Below, in pieces: positions 22,015 through 31,399 of a stretch of 64,000 nucleotides of DNA; position 1 is the stretch's first letter; each line of letters begins with the position of its first letter. The notes beneath the pieces were generated by a model, which was not told the DNA's origin, did no database searches, and saw only the letters and a program-made list of their open reading frames with translations. The DNA is from Hetaerina americana (taxonomy: Eukaryota; Arthropoda; Insecta; Odonata; Calopterygidae). The stretch spans positions 3,979,905-4,043,904 of the forward strand of contig JAKTNV010000007.1 of assembly GCA_022747635.1 (NCBI GenBank), written 5' to 3'. A program made the position numbers and the translations under genes.

Positions 22015-24987
22015 ATGGACAATAGAGATATTTTGAGTCCTGGCAACCACGGGGCTCGGCCCAATCGGCCGTGTGTCGTGCCCGGCAGCGGGGGAGGCAA
22101 GGCTTCCGCGGTCGTCATCCCACGAAACCCTTGCAAGGGAAAACCAGCAGCAGCAGGACAGAACACGCAGGAGAAGAAGACCAAATTAGTTAGAATAGGA
22201 ACGTGGAATGTTAGGACAATGATGAGGACGGGGAAATTGGAGAATGTTAAGCGAGAGATGGAAAGGGGAAATATAGATATTTTAGGTCTATGCGAGGTGA
22301 GATGGAAAGATAGCGGGGATTACTGGAGTGATAAGTATAGAATAATATACAGCGGTGGGGACGAGAGCCAACGAGGGGTTGCCATAGTATTAAATGAAGA
22401 GGTAGGAAGAAGCGTAGTCAACATAGAGCAGGTAACGGATAGAATACTACTAGTGGAGATAAAAGCAGAACCGACGAACTTAGTTATTATCCAGGTATAC
22501 ATGCCACCGAGCAACCATAAGGAAGAAGAGGTCGATAGGATATACGATCAGTTAGAGGACATGATTGCATGTGTTCCTGCAGGGAAACATTTAATAGTGA
22601 TGGGGGATTGGAATGCGACAGTAGGCGAAGGAAGAGATGGTGATGAGGTGGGGGACTACGGTTTAGGCACGAGGAATGACCGCGGGGAGAAAGCAGTTGA
22701 GTTCTTCAGGAGACAGGGGTTAGTTATCACCAACACTTGGTTCAGACACCACAAAAGACGCAGGTATACATGGAAAATGCCAGGTGACTCGGGAAGATAT
22801 CAGCTAGATTATATCCTGGTTAGACACAGGTTTAGGAACAGTGTGATAAATTCCCACAGCTTCCCGGGAGCGGATGCGGACTCAGACCACAATTTAGTTG
22901 TTATGAAATGTAGCGTACGTTTTAAAAAGATAAGGCAGGGGCGGCGAGTTAGAAAATGGAATGTAGAAGCATTAAATGGGTTGAAAAGAAAGGAATACAA
23001 ACAGGCGGTAGAGAAAATCATGGAGGACGGTAAAGAGCTAAGTACTATTGAAGAAAAATGGGAATGTATCAAAAAAGGGTTGTCTAAAGCCGCAAAAGAC
23101 ACTATTGGAACCGTTAACGCTAAAAGGACTCGTAAACCATGGATCACGGATGAGATGATTACAAAAATGGATGAGCGGCGAAAATGGAAGAATATAAATA
23201 CAGAATTAGGCAAAATGAATTACAAAGAATTGAACAATAAATTGAGGCGGGCAACAAATAAAGCAAAGGAAGCATGGTGGAAGACGCAGTGCGAGAATAT
23301 GGAAAGTCTGCAGAGGAAGGGGGAAATCGGTGCGCTTTACAGCATAGTTAAATCTTTATCGGGAAGTAAGAAAGGGAGATCAACGATAGCAGTTAGAGAT
23401 AAGGCCGGTAAGGTAATAGTTGACGCAGGAAAGATCCAAGAGAGATGGAAGGAATATGTAGAAGAACTGTATAGTAAAGAGCTTAGACCAACAAAGTTAG
23501 ACATTGAAAAGGAACATGACGTAGAGGAAGATAGCTTAGGTCCAGGCATACTAGACAATGAGATAGAAAGGGCATTAAGGGAGATGAAACTAAATAAGGC
23601 CGTGGGGGTAGATAACATTCCCGTGGAACTTTTGAAATGCTTGGGAAAATGTGGGAAGAAGAGGCTATATGGGCTGATCCGTAGTATTTATGAGGAGGGA
23701 ATCTGGCCGGAAGACTTTGTGAGATCAGTTTTAGTTCCTATTCCGAAAAAGGTAAAGGCCACGTCATGTGAGGACTATAGGACAATTAGTTTGATATCCC
23801 ACGCAGCTAAGGTTGTTCTCAGGATCATAAACAAAAGGATAGAGAGTAGGGCAAATGATTACTTAGGGGATGATCAGTTTGGGTTTAGGAAGGGGAGAGG
23901 TACGCGTGATGCCATTGCAGTAATGAGATTATTAATCGAGAGGAATATAGAACACAACCAGGAGGTATTTGCCTGTTTCGTAGATTTCGAAAAAGCGTTT
24001 GATAGAGTAAATTGGGAAAAACTAATGCGTATATTGCAGAAAATAGGAATAGATTGGAGGGATAGGAGGCTAATCCGCAACCTGTACATGTCTCAGACTG
24101 CTCAGGTGAGGGTGGGAAACGGGGAGTCAGGATGGGCAGTGTTAGGAAGGGGTGTAAGGCAGGGTTGCCCATTATCACCGTTGCTGTTCAACCTGTACGC
24201 AGAAGAAATGATCAAAGAGGCATGGGAAGAACTCGAGGTAGGAATGAAAGTGGGCGGGGAATTCGTAAAATCAGTTAGGTTTGCTGATGACCAAGCTTTA
24301 GTTTGTCAGTCAGCCAAGGGGCTGCAGGCATTGCTGAGTGAATTGGAAATTCAGTGCGACAGGTATGGGATGAGAATCAATATTAATAAAACAAAGGTTA
24401 TGCGATTTTCCAGAAAGAAAAAGGCCAAGCTTAACATTAAAATAGGAGGGCAAAAACTAGAGCAGGTAGAACAGTTTACGTATCTCGGTAGTGTTTTGGA
24501 CCAACACGGTCACAGTAGTAGGGACGTAAGGAGAAGAATTGCGCTAGGCAAAGAGGCTTTCACAAGGAGGAGGGAGTTGATGACAGGGACTTTGAGTAAG
24601 GATGTTAAGAAAAGACTCGTAAAAACTTTGATATGGAGCGTAGCTATGTACGGAGCGGAAACGTGGTCATTGAAGCAGGAGGATAGACGTAGATTGGAGG
24701 CTTTTGAAATGTGGGTGTGGAGAAGAATGGAGAAGGTGAAATGGACAGAGAAGAAAACAAATGAGGAAGTACTTGGTATGGTGGGCGAAGAGAGGGGAAT
24801 GTTGGGAGCAATCCTATGGAGGCAGGAAAAGTGGATGAAGGGGGTGTTGACCGGCAGTGGGATGTTGAAGACTGTGATAGAGGGTAGAATGTTGGGCAAA
24901 AGAGGAAAGGGAAGGAACAGGATAGGGTTGTTGGACGGGATGAAGGGAGGAAGGAAGTACTCAGAGATGAAGAGGGACCTGATATAG
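22015..24987 (+). CDS. RTE endonuclease/reverse transcriptase, 990 codons, intact
   Basis: Single protein of an RTE LINE; database copies are often misnamed craniofacial development protein 2-like. I start it at ATG 22015; the codon before is GTG. The N-terminal endonuclease nicks chromosomal DNA: TWNVRTM (N65), CEVRW (E94), MGDWNATVG (D198, N200), QLDYI (D265) and SDHN (D291, H292) are all present. A basic linker (300-450) includes KPWITDEM. The reverse transcriptase runs about 520-830: NKAVGVDNIPVE, EDYRTISLIS, QFGFRKGRGTRDA, box A CFVDFEKAFDRVNW (D657), GVRQGCPLSPLLFN, catalytic FADD (D758, D759) and FTYLGSVL. The C-terminal region contains AMYGAETWSLKQEDRRRLEAF, LGMVGEERG and RNRIG. No RNase H and no separate ORF1, as expected. 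Length is typical and no frame break is present, so it may be functional. Confidence 0.95.
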   Translation: MDNRDILSPGNHGARPNRPCVVPGSGGGKASAVVIPRNPCKGKPAAAGQNTQEKKTKLVRIGTWNVRTMMRTGKLENVKREMERGNIDILGLCEVRWKDSGDYWSDKYRIIYSGGDESQRGVAIVLNEEVGRSVVNIEQVTDRILLVEIKAEPTNLVIIQVYMPPSNHKEEEVDRIYDQLEDMIACVPAGKHLIVMGDWNATVGEGRDGDEVGDYGLGTRNDRGEKAVEFFRRQGLVITNTWFRHHKRRRYTWKMPGDSGRYQLDYILVRHRFRNSVINSHSFPGADADSDHNLVVMKCSVRFKKIRQGRRVRKWNVEALNGLKRKEYKQAVEKIMEDGKELSTIEEKWECIKKGLSKAAKDTIGTVNAKRTRKPWITDEMITKMDERRKWKNINTELGKMNYKELNNKLRRATNKAKEAWWKTQCENMESLQRKGEIGALYSIVKSLSGSKKGRSTIAVRDKAGKVIVDAGKIQERWKEYVEELYSKELRPTKLDIEKEHDVEEDSLGPGILDNEIERALREMKLNKAVGVDNIPVELLKCLGKCGKKRLYGLIRSIYEEGIWPEDFVRSVLVPIPKKVKATSCEDYRTISLISHAAKVVLRIINKRIESRANDYLGDDQFGFRKGRGTRDAIAVMRLLIERNIEHNQEVFACFVDFEKAFDRVNWEKLMRILQKIGIDWRDRRLIRNLYMSQTAQVRVGNGESGWAVLGRGVRQGCPLSPLLFNLYAEEMIKEAWEELEVGMKVGGEFVKSVRFADDQALVCQSAKGLQALLSELEIQCDRYGMRININKTKVMRFSRKKKAKLNIKIGGQKLEQVEQFTYLGSVLDQHGHSSRDVRRRIALGKEAFTRRRELMTGTLSKDVKKRLVKTLIWSVAMYGAETWSLKQEDRRRLEAFEMWVWRRMEKVKWTEKKTNEEVLGMVGEERGMLGAILWRQEKWMKGVLTGSGMLKTVIEGRMLGKRGKGRNRIGLLDGMKGGRKYSEMKRDLI

Positions 24988-25105
24988 AGTAGGATGATTG
25001 ATTTTGTGTTTTGTTGGGAGTGATAAGGTGTTTGTTTGGTAGTTGTGTCAGTCCAAAAACCTACCTTAACCGGTAGATTACTTAAAAAAAAAAAATATAA
25101 TTATA

Positions 25106-27296
25106 AAAAATAAATATAATTGAACCCGAGAGCAGCAGAAGAGGGTTTGGAAAGGGCTTTTTTGGCTTGCTATGCATACATTTAGTTTTCACCCCAGGAT
25201 TACCAAGAAGAGAGATTTCAATCTAATTACGTATATATTAATTATCCTATATAATCCCGATTGTAAGTTTAACCATGTAATGTTTTAATTAAAATGCCAT
25301 CCTAATATTACCCCTAAAAACTTCGAATCAAAAAACTAAAGAAGAAACGTCTTACACATTACTATCATTCCTATATAAAAGTAGGTTTAATAGCAATAAG
25401 AGTTAACCATAGTGCCATCAGCGGCTTGGTTAGCAATCTTAACTCTCAGAAGCTCAGGGAGACATGATTCATGGTTGTAAAAATTTTTAAAGGCTTCCAA
25501 TAAGTTATAAAATTTATAGAGGCACTCAAATTACTTTTACGGTGAATATGGTCCCTTGGGAGGCGGGGGAGGGGGGGGGCGGGGAGGGATGAGCATTCCG
25601 TCCTAGCCTTTCTCCGCCTTCGCTCCGAACTTCGCATGCGAGACGAAAGCCGAGCGCCGCCAATCCTCTCCACGACCGGCCCCAATCGCCTCACAATCGT
25701 AGCCGTTTTATCACATGCCAAATCCAAGAAGGAGCGATTCAATATCATTCACATTTATCTCTGAAATCATTCCAATATTTTGAAACCGGGCTTTCCTTTC
25801 TATTATGCAAATTTTAATTAACCGCACCACATTTCAATTTTCCTGGTATTTGCCGTTACAATCACGCCTTTAACACGCAGGAACTCATTTTTTTTGCATT
25901 TGGTTCACTGATTTGAAAAACGTACAATAATATGCCCGTGCTCTGGGAGAACGGATATCAGAGAGGCTACACGTTCAAATCACACACAAATTGTAGAACT
26001 TGCAGTGCGTTTCGCGGGCGTCGGCTATGCACGCATTTCTCGCGGCGAGAGGGCGGCAACAAAAGTCCTCCCCGGGCATTTGAAGGATTTTTGTTGCAAT
26101 TCGTATGTGAAGCGGGAGGTTGGGATCCTATGGCTCTTGGAGCGCTGCCCAAGTCCTTGGCGGGACTAGCCCAATATCGAGTCCAATAATAGAGTTGTTA
26201 GTTTTGTCCCATTTCAGAGAGAAAAACATGAAGGTGGGAATGAAAATTTTGCATTGAAATGAAACACATAGGAGTTGTACTCTGTTTGGTCCACCTCTCC
26301 GAAATCAAGAATCAAATTATCTACATGCAACGCATGTTCTCTCTCTGTTTAGATGTTCTTACACAACTTACGGCAAGTGCGGGGAGAACACAGATGACCT
26401 CACTGGGCCTAACAGGTATTGAGCCAGTTAATCGAATAGTTCATCCAAAGCTAGTGGCCTAGTCCTCAATTTTTACTCTGGGTGCTGGTGGTGGTGCCTC
26501 TTTGGCGACAGAAAGAACAATAAGGTCTGCACCCTGGTCGTCCGCGTGGCGACGTGGAGCGAGAAAAATGAAAGACATTAACGTCTGCATGTGATTGCTC
26601 AAGCAGCGAGGAAATGGATAATGTCGAGGTCTGGTCAACAGGGAGAGGAGGACCGCGGGCCGGAACTGACCATACATTACTGCCTACCGCAACGGGTCCG
26701 CACGGGCACGACTGGCTGCTCTTCCTTTCCCCTTCCCCTTCTTTTATCTCGACAGCCATAGTTTCTGAATTCAGATAATCAATCGTAATTTATTTTGTTC
26801 TTTCAACCTAACACCCAATGACTTTATCTATGCCGACGCCATTAATCGGTCCCTGAAACCCACCTAGTATTACTCTTGCATGCTAACGCCGTCTTCGTCG
26901 CTTCATTGACCGCAAACGGTTTCACTGGATCCATCCTGGGCGCTCTTCTCTTCGCTTGGTGTGCCGCGGTCCATAAGCTACCAGTGCAACCACTTCAATT
27001 TAGCTAATGGGACGGCCGGGAATCACCCCATCGATTACTTCGGTTATCCTAGAGAGAGAGAAAAAGGAAGAGATTGAGGGAGGGAGGGGAGAATGGACAC
27101 CGGACAGTCATTATCGACCGAGCCTTTTAACGATTTCTCGTGGTGGCCAGACTTAATACGTATACCGCAGGTGGAGGGCTTTTTTGATAAGAGGGACACG
27201 GAGTTGTTTCGCTCTCGCGCTCCGCTCGCTCGAACAGATGCCGACGGCGGCGCCCGTGGTGGGCGGCCCTAAGGGTTTTGCGGCCTGGATACCACC
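25106..27296. other. No gene recognised; G-rich and GC-rich patches
   Basis: AT-rich DNA with a poly-G run at 25565-25590 and a GC-rich patch to 25720. Open frames up to 100 codons overlap without motifs. The segments 26460-26760 and 27040-27300 are again more GC-rich, with (GA)n near 27048-27100. I see nothing supportable. Confidence 0.45.
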
Positions 27297-27312
27297 CATA
27301 TATATAAATGTA

Positions 27313-27393
<81 letters not shown>
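27297..27393. repeat. (TA)n microsatellite
   Basis: About 40 TA units directly upstream of the box B of SINE family B copy 2, occupying the place where the tRNA-like 5' part would be. Confidence 0.97.
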
Positions 27394-27394
<1 letters not shown>

Positions 27395-27395
<1 letters not shown>

Positions 27396-27640
27396 CCGGG
27401 TTCGATTCCCGGGCAAGGCACTTTGGGCACCTGCAGCTCCACCCAAGCTTAAGTGATTTTTCGGGTACCAGGTCTTCCTGGGAAGCCATAACCGGCACGG
27501 GGAAAGGCACTGGCCCCCCTACCCTGATGTGTGAATTTTCACACGCCGTATAGGGCTTAGTACTGGGTGATCTCTACCATCACCTACTAAACCGACCTTC
27601 GGGTTGATTCCTGTGTTTATGGTTTACATAAATATATGTA
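27395..27640 (+). repeat. SINE family B, copy 2, head replaced by (TA)n
   Basis: Box B GGTTCGATTCC (27399-27409), body with ACCGGCACGGGGAAAGG and tail CTACTAAACCGACCTTCGGG TT, nearly the same as the reverse copy at 21405-21645. The left part of the head including box A is missing and TA repeats stand there, so internal promoter function should be lost. Confidence 0.82.
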
Positions 27641-27655
27641 TACATATATAAGAAA

Positions 27656-27743
<88 letters not shown>

Positions 27744-27745
27744 AA
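27641..27745. repeat. (TA)n microsatellite
   Basis: TA array between the end of SINE B copy 2 and the start of the SINE A tandem. Confidence 0.97.
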
Positions 27746-28262
27746 TATTAACACTCGTGATCTGTTTGATTCCACCTTCCCCACCTCTCCTGCGTTCGCC
27801 CTTTATGTGTGCTCCTATCCCTTTGCCTCATATCTGTTAATAAATAAATGAGTATATGTGCGCCGTTTGGCGGGACTTCGTGTTTGAATGTGTATTTGGC
27901 CAATGTGGCTCATCTCTTTCTTCTGGCTATGTGTGCCACGAAACGCACTGTTCTTATCCTATATGATGTTGTATGATTGTGTACCTACTATCCTTTCTTC
28001 TTGTGTGCTTTCTATTTCTCCTTTGGTGGGTGAAACAGCTCGCTAACGCCATCTCTTGGCCAAAGAATCAAGGCACTTAATTGCATAAAGCATCGCAGAT
28101 CTCAGTGTAAATTACGTTTCCTGGATATTTCAGGTGGTTAAGAGCCTCCGCCCGGCAAAGTGGAAAGATCCGGAGTTCAAATCCCGGTCTAGGAAATATT
28201 TTTACACTCGTGATCTGGTTGATTCCGCCTTCTCCACCTCTCCTGTGGAGAGGTGGAGAAGG

Positions 28263-28266
<4 letters not shown>
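27746..28266 (+). repeat. SINE family A, copy 4: tail-spacer-head-tail tandem
   Basis: Same arrangement as 8360-8885. Tail at 27768 (GATTCCACCTTCCCCACC), spacer with GTGCCACGAAACGCACTGTT, head with GGTGGTTAAGAGCCTCCGCC and box B AGTTCAAATCC (28174-28184), then the tail again at 28221; period about 453 bases. The second tail breaks off and folds back on itself at 28224-28266, then (TA)n begins. Confidence 0.8.
28224..28266. repeat. Perfect snap-back palindrome, 20-bp arms, 3-nt loop
   Basis: The SINE A tail TCCGCCTTCTCCACCTCTCC (28224-28243) is followed by TGT and its exact reverse complement (28247-28266). Other family A copies continue after CTCCTG with TGTTCG instead, so the second arm is an inverted duplication specific to this copy. 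Confidence 0.95.
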
Positions 28267-28321
<55 letters not shown>

Positions 28322-28322
28322 G

Positions 28323-28354
<32 letters not shown>

Positions 28355-28371
28355 TTTATTTATTTATTTAT
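28267..28371. repeat. (TA)n / (TTTA)n microsatellite
   Basis: TA array with a CACATG interruption, ending in TATTTATTTATTTATT. It sits between the palindrome and the reverse RTE 3' end. Confidence 0.95.
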
Positions 28372-28668
28372 TAGGTAATCTAGCGGTTAAGGTAGGCTTT
28401 TGGATGGACATAATTACTAATTAAATAATTCGCCCACCATACCAAGTACTTCCTCATTAGTTTTCTTCTCGGTCCATTTCACTTTCTCCATTTTTCTCCA
28501 AACCCACATTTCAAAAGCCTCCAATCTACGTCTATCCTCCTGCTTCAATGACCACGTTTCCGCGCCGTACATAGCTACGCTCCATATCTAAGTTTTTACG
28601 AGTCTTTTCTTAACATCCTTACTCAAAGTCCCTGTCATCAACTCCCTCCTCCTTGTGAAAGCCTCTTT
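28372..28668 (-). mobile_element. RTE LINE C-terminal fragment, internally deleted
   Basis: Reverse strand: residues of the RTE C-terminus from KEAFTRRREL through WSLKQEDRR, VKWTEKKTNEE and LGMVG, then a jump straight to the 3'UTR end (CTAACCGCTAGATTACC variant). About 200 bases of the intact element are missing in between. A TAG at about 28588-28590 stops the frame. It is joined on its 5' side to mariner coding sequence. Confidence 0.88.
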
Positions 28669-29418
28669 GTATAGCGTTCTAGAGGTTTTCGGTATGTCCA
28701 TCAGTGCTTCCTGCGATTTTTCCATTACTTCCTCTCGGCTGCTAAAACGCGTTCCCCGTAATGGTTTTTTAACTCGATTGAACAGAAAGAAGTCACAGGG
28801 AGCCAAATCAGGTGAATTCGGTGGCTGTTGGATGGTATTTGTTGCATTTTTCGTCAAAAAATTACGAATAATGATAGCACTGTGCGACGGTGCGTTATCA
28901 TGGTGCAAAATCCACGAGTTTTCTGCCCACATTTCTGGTCTCTTTCGGCGAATTGCTTCACGCAAACGTCTCATAACGCCCAAATAATACTCTTTGTTTA
29001 CTGTCTGGCCTTCTGGCAAAAATTCATGATGCACTACACCGTTGTAATCCATGAAAACCGTCAGCATTGCCTTCTTTTTTGACTGAAAACGACGTGGTTT
29101 TTTTGGTCTCGGCTCATTTGGTGAACGCCATTCACTTGCCTGATGTCTGGATTGCGTGTCGTACTCATAAACCCACGTCTCGTCTCCAGTAATGATCCTT
29201 TTGATGAATGTGGGATCGGATTCAGCCTCGCAAATCATGTCTTTTGCGACGTCAACACGGTCTCTTTTTTGCATGAAATTGAGGTCTTTTGGCACCAACT
29301 TTGCTGCTACACGACGGAAACCCAAATCATTAACCACAATGTCTTGGGCGGATCCATAGGCAATGTTCAAGTCCTCCGCTATTTCTCTGATGGTTAATTT
29401 GCGGTTATTGACCAACAT
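28588..29418 (-). pseudogene. Chimeric open frame: mariner transposase fused to RTE C-terminal piece
   Basis: 276 codons on the reverse strand from ATG 29418. Residues 1-250 are mariner transposase: second helix-turn-helix (LTIREIAEDLNIAYGSAQ), linker VAAKLVPKDL, then the catalytic triad ITGDETW (D79), ILHHDNAPSH (D174) and SPDLAPCDFFLF (D209), with the 34-residue spacing of D,D34D mariners. Residues 251-276 (KEAFTRRRELMTGTLSKDVK...) are RTE residues ~846 onward, in the correct RTE frame, ending at a TAG. The transposase's own start is upstream at 29655; codon 29 there is TAA, separating the first helix-turn-helix from this frame. All three catalytic acids are intact, yet the stop and loss of the C-terminus make function unlikely. 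Confidence 0.85.
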
Positions 29419-29862
29419 TTCTTTTACTTTATCAATTTTTTCACCGACTTTCGATGTCGATGGTCTGCCACTGCGTTCATCATCTTCGATTGACTCACGA
29501 CCACTTCTGAACCGCTCGTGCCACTGGTAAACGACCGTTTTTTTTAGAGAATCGTTGCCGAAACACTTTTACAACATTTCCAACGTCCGTGCGCCACTAA
29601 ATCCGTTTTTTACGCAAAATTTAATACAAGTTCGTTGTTGCAAATTTAAATCCATTTCTGAAATTGTAAAAAATCGCCAACACACACAGAGATAGATGTA
29701 CTCTTGGCTACGTAACTTTTGCAAATGTCAAGTTATGACACTAAGATTTAAAGGGAATATCAACAACAGATGTACCAATTTAACAAAAAAAACAGAACTC
29801 AAATCGGAACGATGGGAGCGCCACACGGTGGTTATTCCGGGAACTTTTTGATCAAGGTAGTA
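28669..29862 (-). mobile_element. Mariner transposon 4, one end lost
   Basis: The transposon spans from its terminal sequence at about 29862 (reverse-strand TACCTTGATCAAAAAGTTCC, followed by GGAATAACCACC) through a 5'UTR with start codon 29655 and coding sequence to about 28669, where RTE sequence takes over. N-terminal residues MDLNLQQRTCIKFCVKNG and, after the TAA at 29569-29571, KCFGNDSLKKTVVYQWHERF and DERSGRPST are typical of mariner DNA-binding domains. The opposite terminal repeat is missing. The intact end touches RTE sequence at a TA, the mariner target dinucleotide. Confidence 0.85.
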
Positions 29863-29863
29863 C

Positions 29864-30872
29864 ATGCCACCGAGCAACCATGCCAAGGAAGAGGTCCTAA
29901 GGATATACAGTCAATTAGAGGATATAATCCCTGGTGTTCCTGCAGGGAAACGATTGATAGTGATGGGGGATTGGAATGCGACGGTAGGAGAAGGAAGAGA
30001 TGGTGATAAGGTGGGGGACTACGGTTTAGGCAGGAGGAATGACCGCGGGGAGAAAGCAGTTGAGTTCTGCAGGAGAAAGGGGTTAGTCATCACCAACACT
30101 TGGTTTAGACACCACAAAAGACGCAGGGATACATGGAAAATGCCAGGTGACTCAGGAAGATATCAGCTAGATTATATCCTGGTTAGACACAGGTTTAGGA
30201 ACAGTGTGATACATTCGCACAGCTTCCCGGGAGCGGATGCGGACTCAGACCACAATTTAGTTTTTATGAAATGTAGCGTCCGTTTCAAAAAGATAAGGCA
30301 GAGGCGGCGATTTAGAAAATGGAATGTAGAAGCATTAAACGGATTGGAAAGGGAGGAGTACCAACAGGCTGTAGAGGAAATCATGGAGGATGGTAAAGGG
30401 CTTAGTACTATCGAAGAAAAATGGGAAAGTATCAAGAAAGGGATGTCTAAAGCCGCAAAAGACACTATTGGAACCTTTAACGCGAAAAGGACTAGGAAAC
30501 CATTGAACACGGATGAGATGATTACAAAGATGGATGAGCGGAGAAAATGGAAGAATGTAAATACAGAGTTAGGCAAAATGAAGTACAAAGAGTTAAGCAA
30601 TGAATTGAGGCGGGCAAAAACGGGGTATTGACCGGCAGTGGGAATTTGAAGACTGTAATAGAGGGAAGAATGTTAGGCAATCGAGGGAAGGGAAGGAATA
30701 GGATAGGGATGTTGGGCGGGATGAAGGGGGAAGAAAGTACTCAGAGATTAAGAGGGACCTGTTATAGAGTAGGATGCTGGATTTTTTGTTTTATGAGGGT
30801 GCACAAAATATTTATTTAGTAACTGTATCCATACAAAAACCTACTTTAACCGGTAGATTACCTAATAATAAT
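29864..30872 (+). mobile_element. RTE LINE fragment with large internal deletion
   Basis: Matches the intact RTE from residue ~162 (YMPPSNH) to ~413, keeping MGDWNATVG, QLDYILVRHR and SDHNLV, then jumps at about 30613-30625 to residue ~945 (TGSG-LKTVIEGRMLG) and runs to the 3' end TTAACCGGTAGATTACC plus AATAAT. The whole reverse transcriptase is lost (about 1.6 kb deletion). The 255-codon frame 29864-30631 is therefore an endonuclease remnant without its N-terminal Asn and Glu. Confidence 0.9.
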
Positions 30873-30975
30873 ATTATATTCATATATATACATGCATATA
30901 TATGTACACACACCCATATATATACATGATGGTAATTACAATAGATTTACAATAGATTCATGTATATATGCTCCG

Positions 30976-31036
<61 letters not shown>

Positions 31037-31397
31037 ATATTTACACATATACATATATATATATATATACATACATTTATATATACACACATACATACAT
31101 ACTCTATGTATATATACGTAGATACTTACGCATGCTCCTCTATTTAAGCCTCCCCCCCTCCAGTATTTCCTCGCTTCCTTATCTTCCCGTTGGTGACTAG
31201 GTGACTGCTTGTACCGCGATGAAGGTGTCTGGGACCACCAAATATAGAAAGGACTTTTATGTGTTTTTTGATTAATTTCTTTCTTTTTGACAATGATGAA
31301 AGACAAGGGTGCATCAAGAACTTGCACACAGGCACGCACGCACACGCATTCACAGCCACACGACACGCAGACACATATACATATATACGTTTATATA
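30873..31397. repeat. TA/TACA microsatellites with short unassigned DNA
   Basis: TA-rich arrays at 30880-31110, including (TA)n at 30978-31034, and again at 31378-31399. Between them is C/T-rich and (CA)-containing sequence with no recognisable feature. Confidence 0.85.
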
Positions 31398-31399
31398 TA

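Larger units (their letters stand above)
21721..25105 (+). mobile_element. Full-length RTE-clade LINE with intact ORF
   Basis: Complete non-LTR retrotransposon: 5' end CCCTCCCCGGACTACAACC at 21721, ~290-base 5'UTR, a single intact ORF (22015-24987), ~95-base 3'UTR ending AACCGGTAGATTACTT and an A-run (25084-25095). The 11-base ATATAATTATA occurs just before the element (21710-21720) and at its end (25095-25105), consistent with a target-site duplication, though the AT-rich context lowers its weight. Fragments of the same family occur at 2135-3345, 12915-13224, 28372-28668, 29864-30872, 50735-51290 and 56396-60584. This copy looks young. Confidence 0.93.

Noticed and set aside
26459..26759. 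97-codon reverse frame
   Set aside because: Ser/Arg/Cys-rich without any motif; an overlapping phase is open as well.
27395..27412. tRNA T-arm of a real tRNA gene
   Set aside because: Only the B-box region is present; the rest of the head is TA repeat and the downstream part is SINE B.
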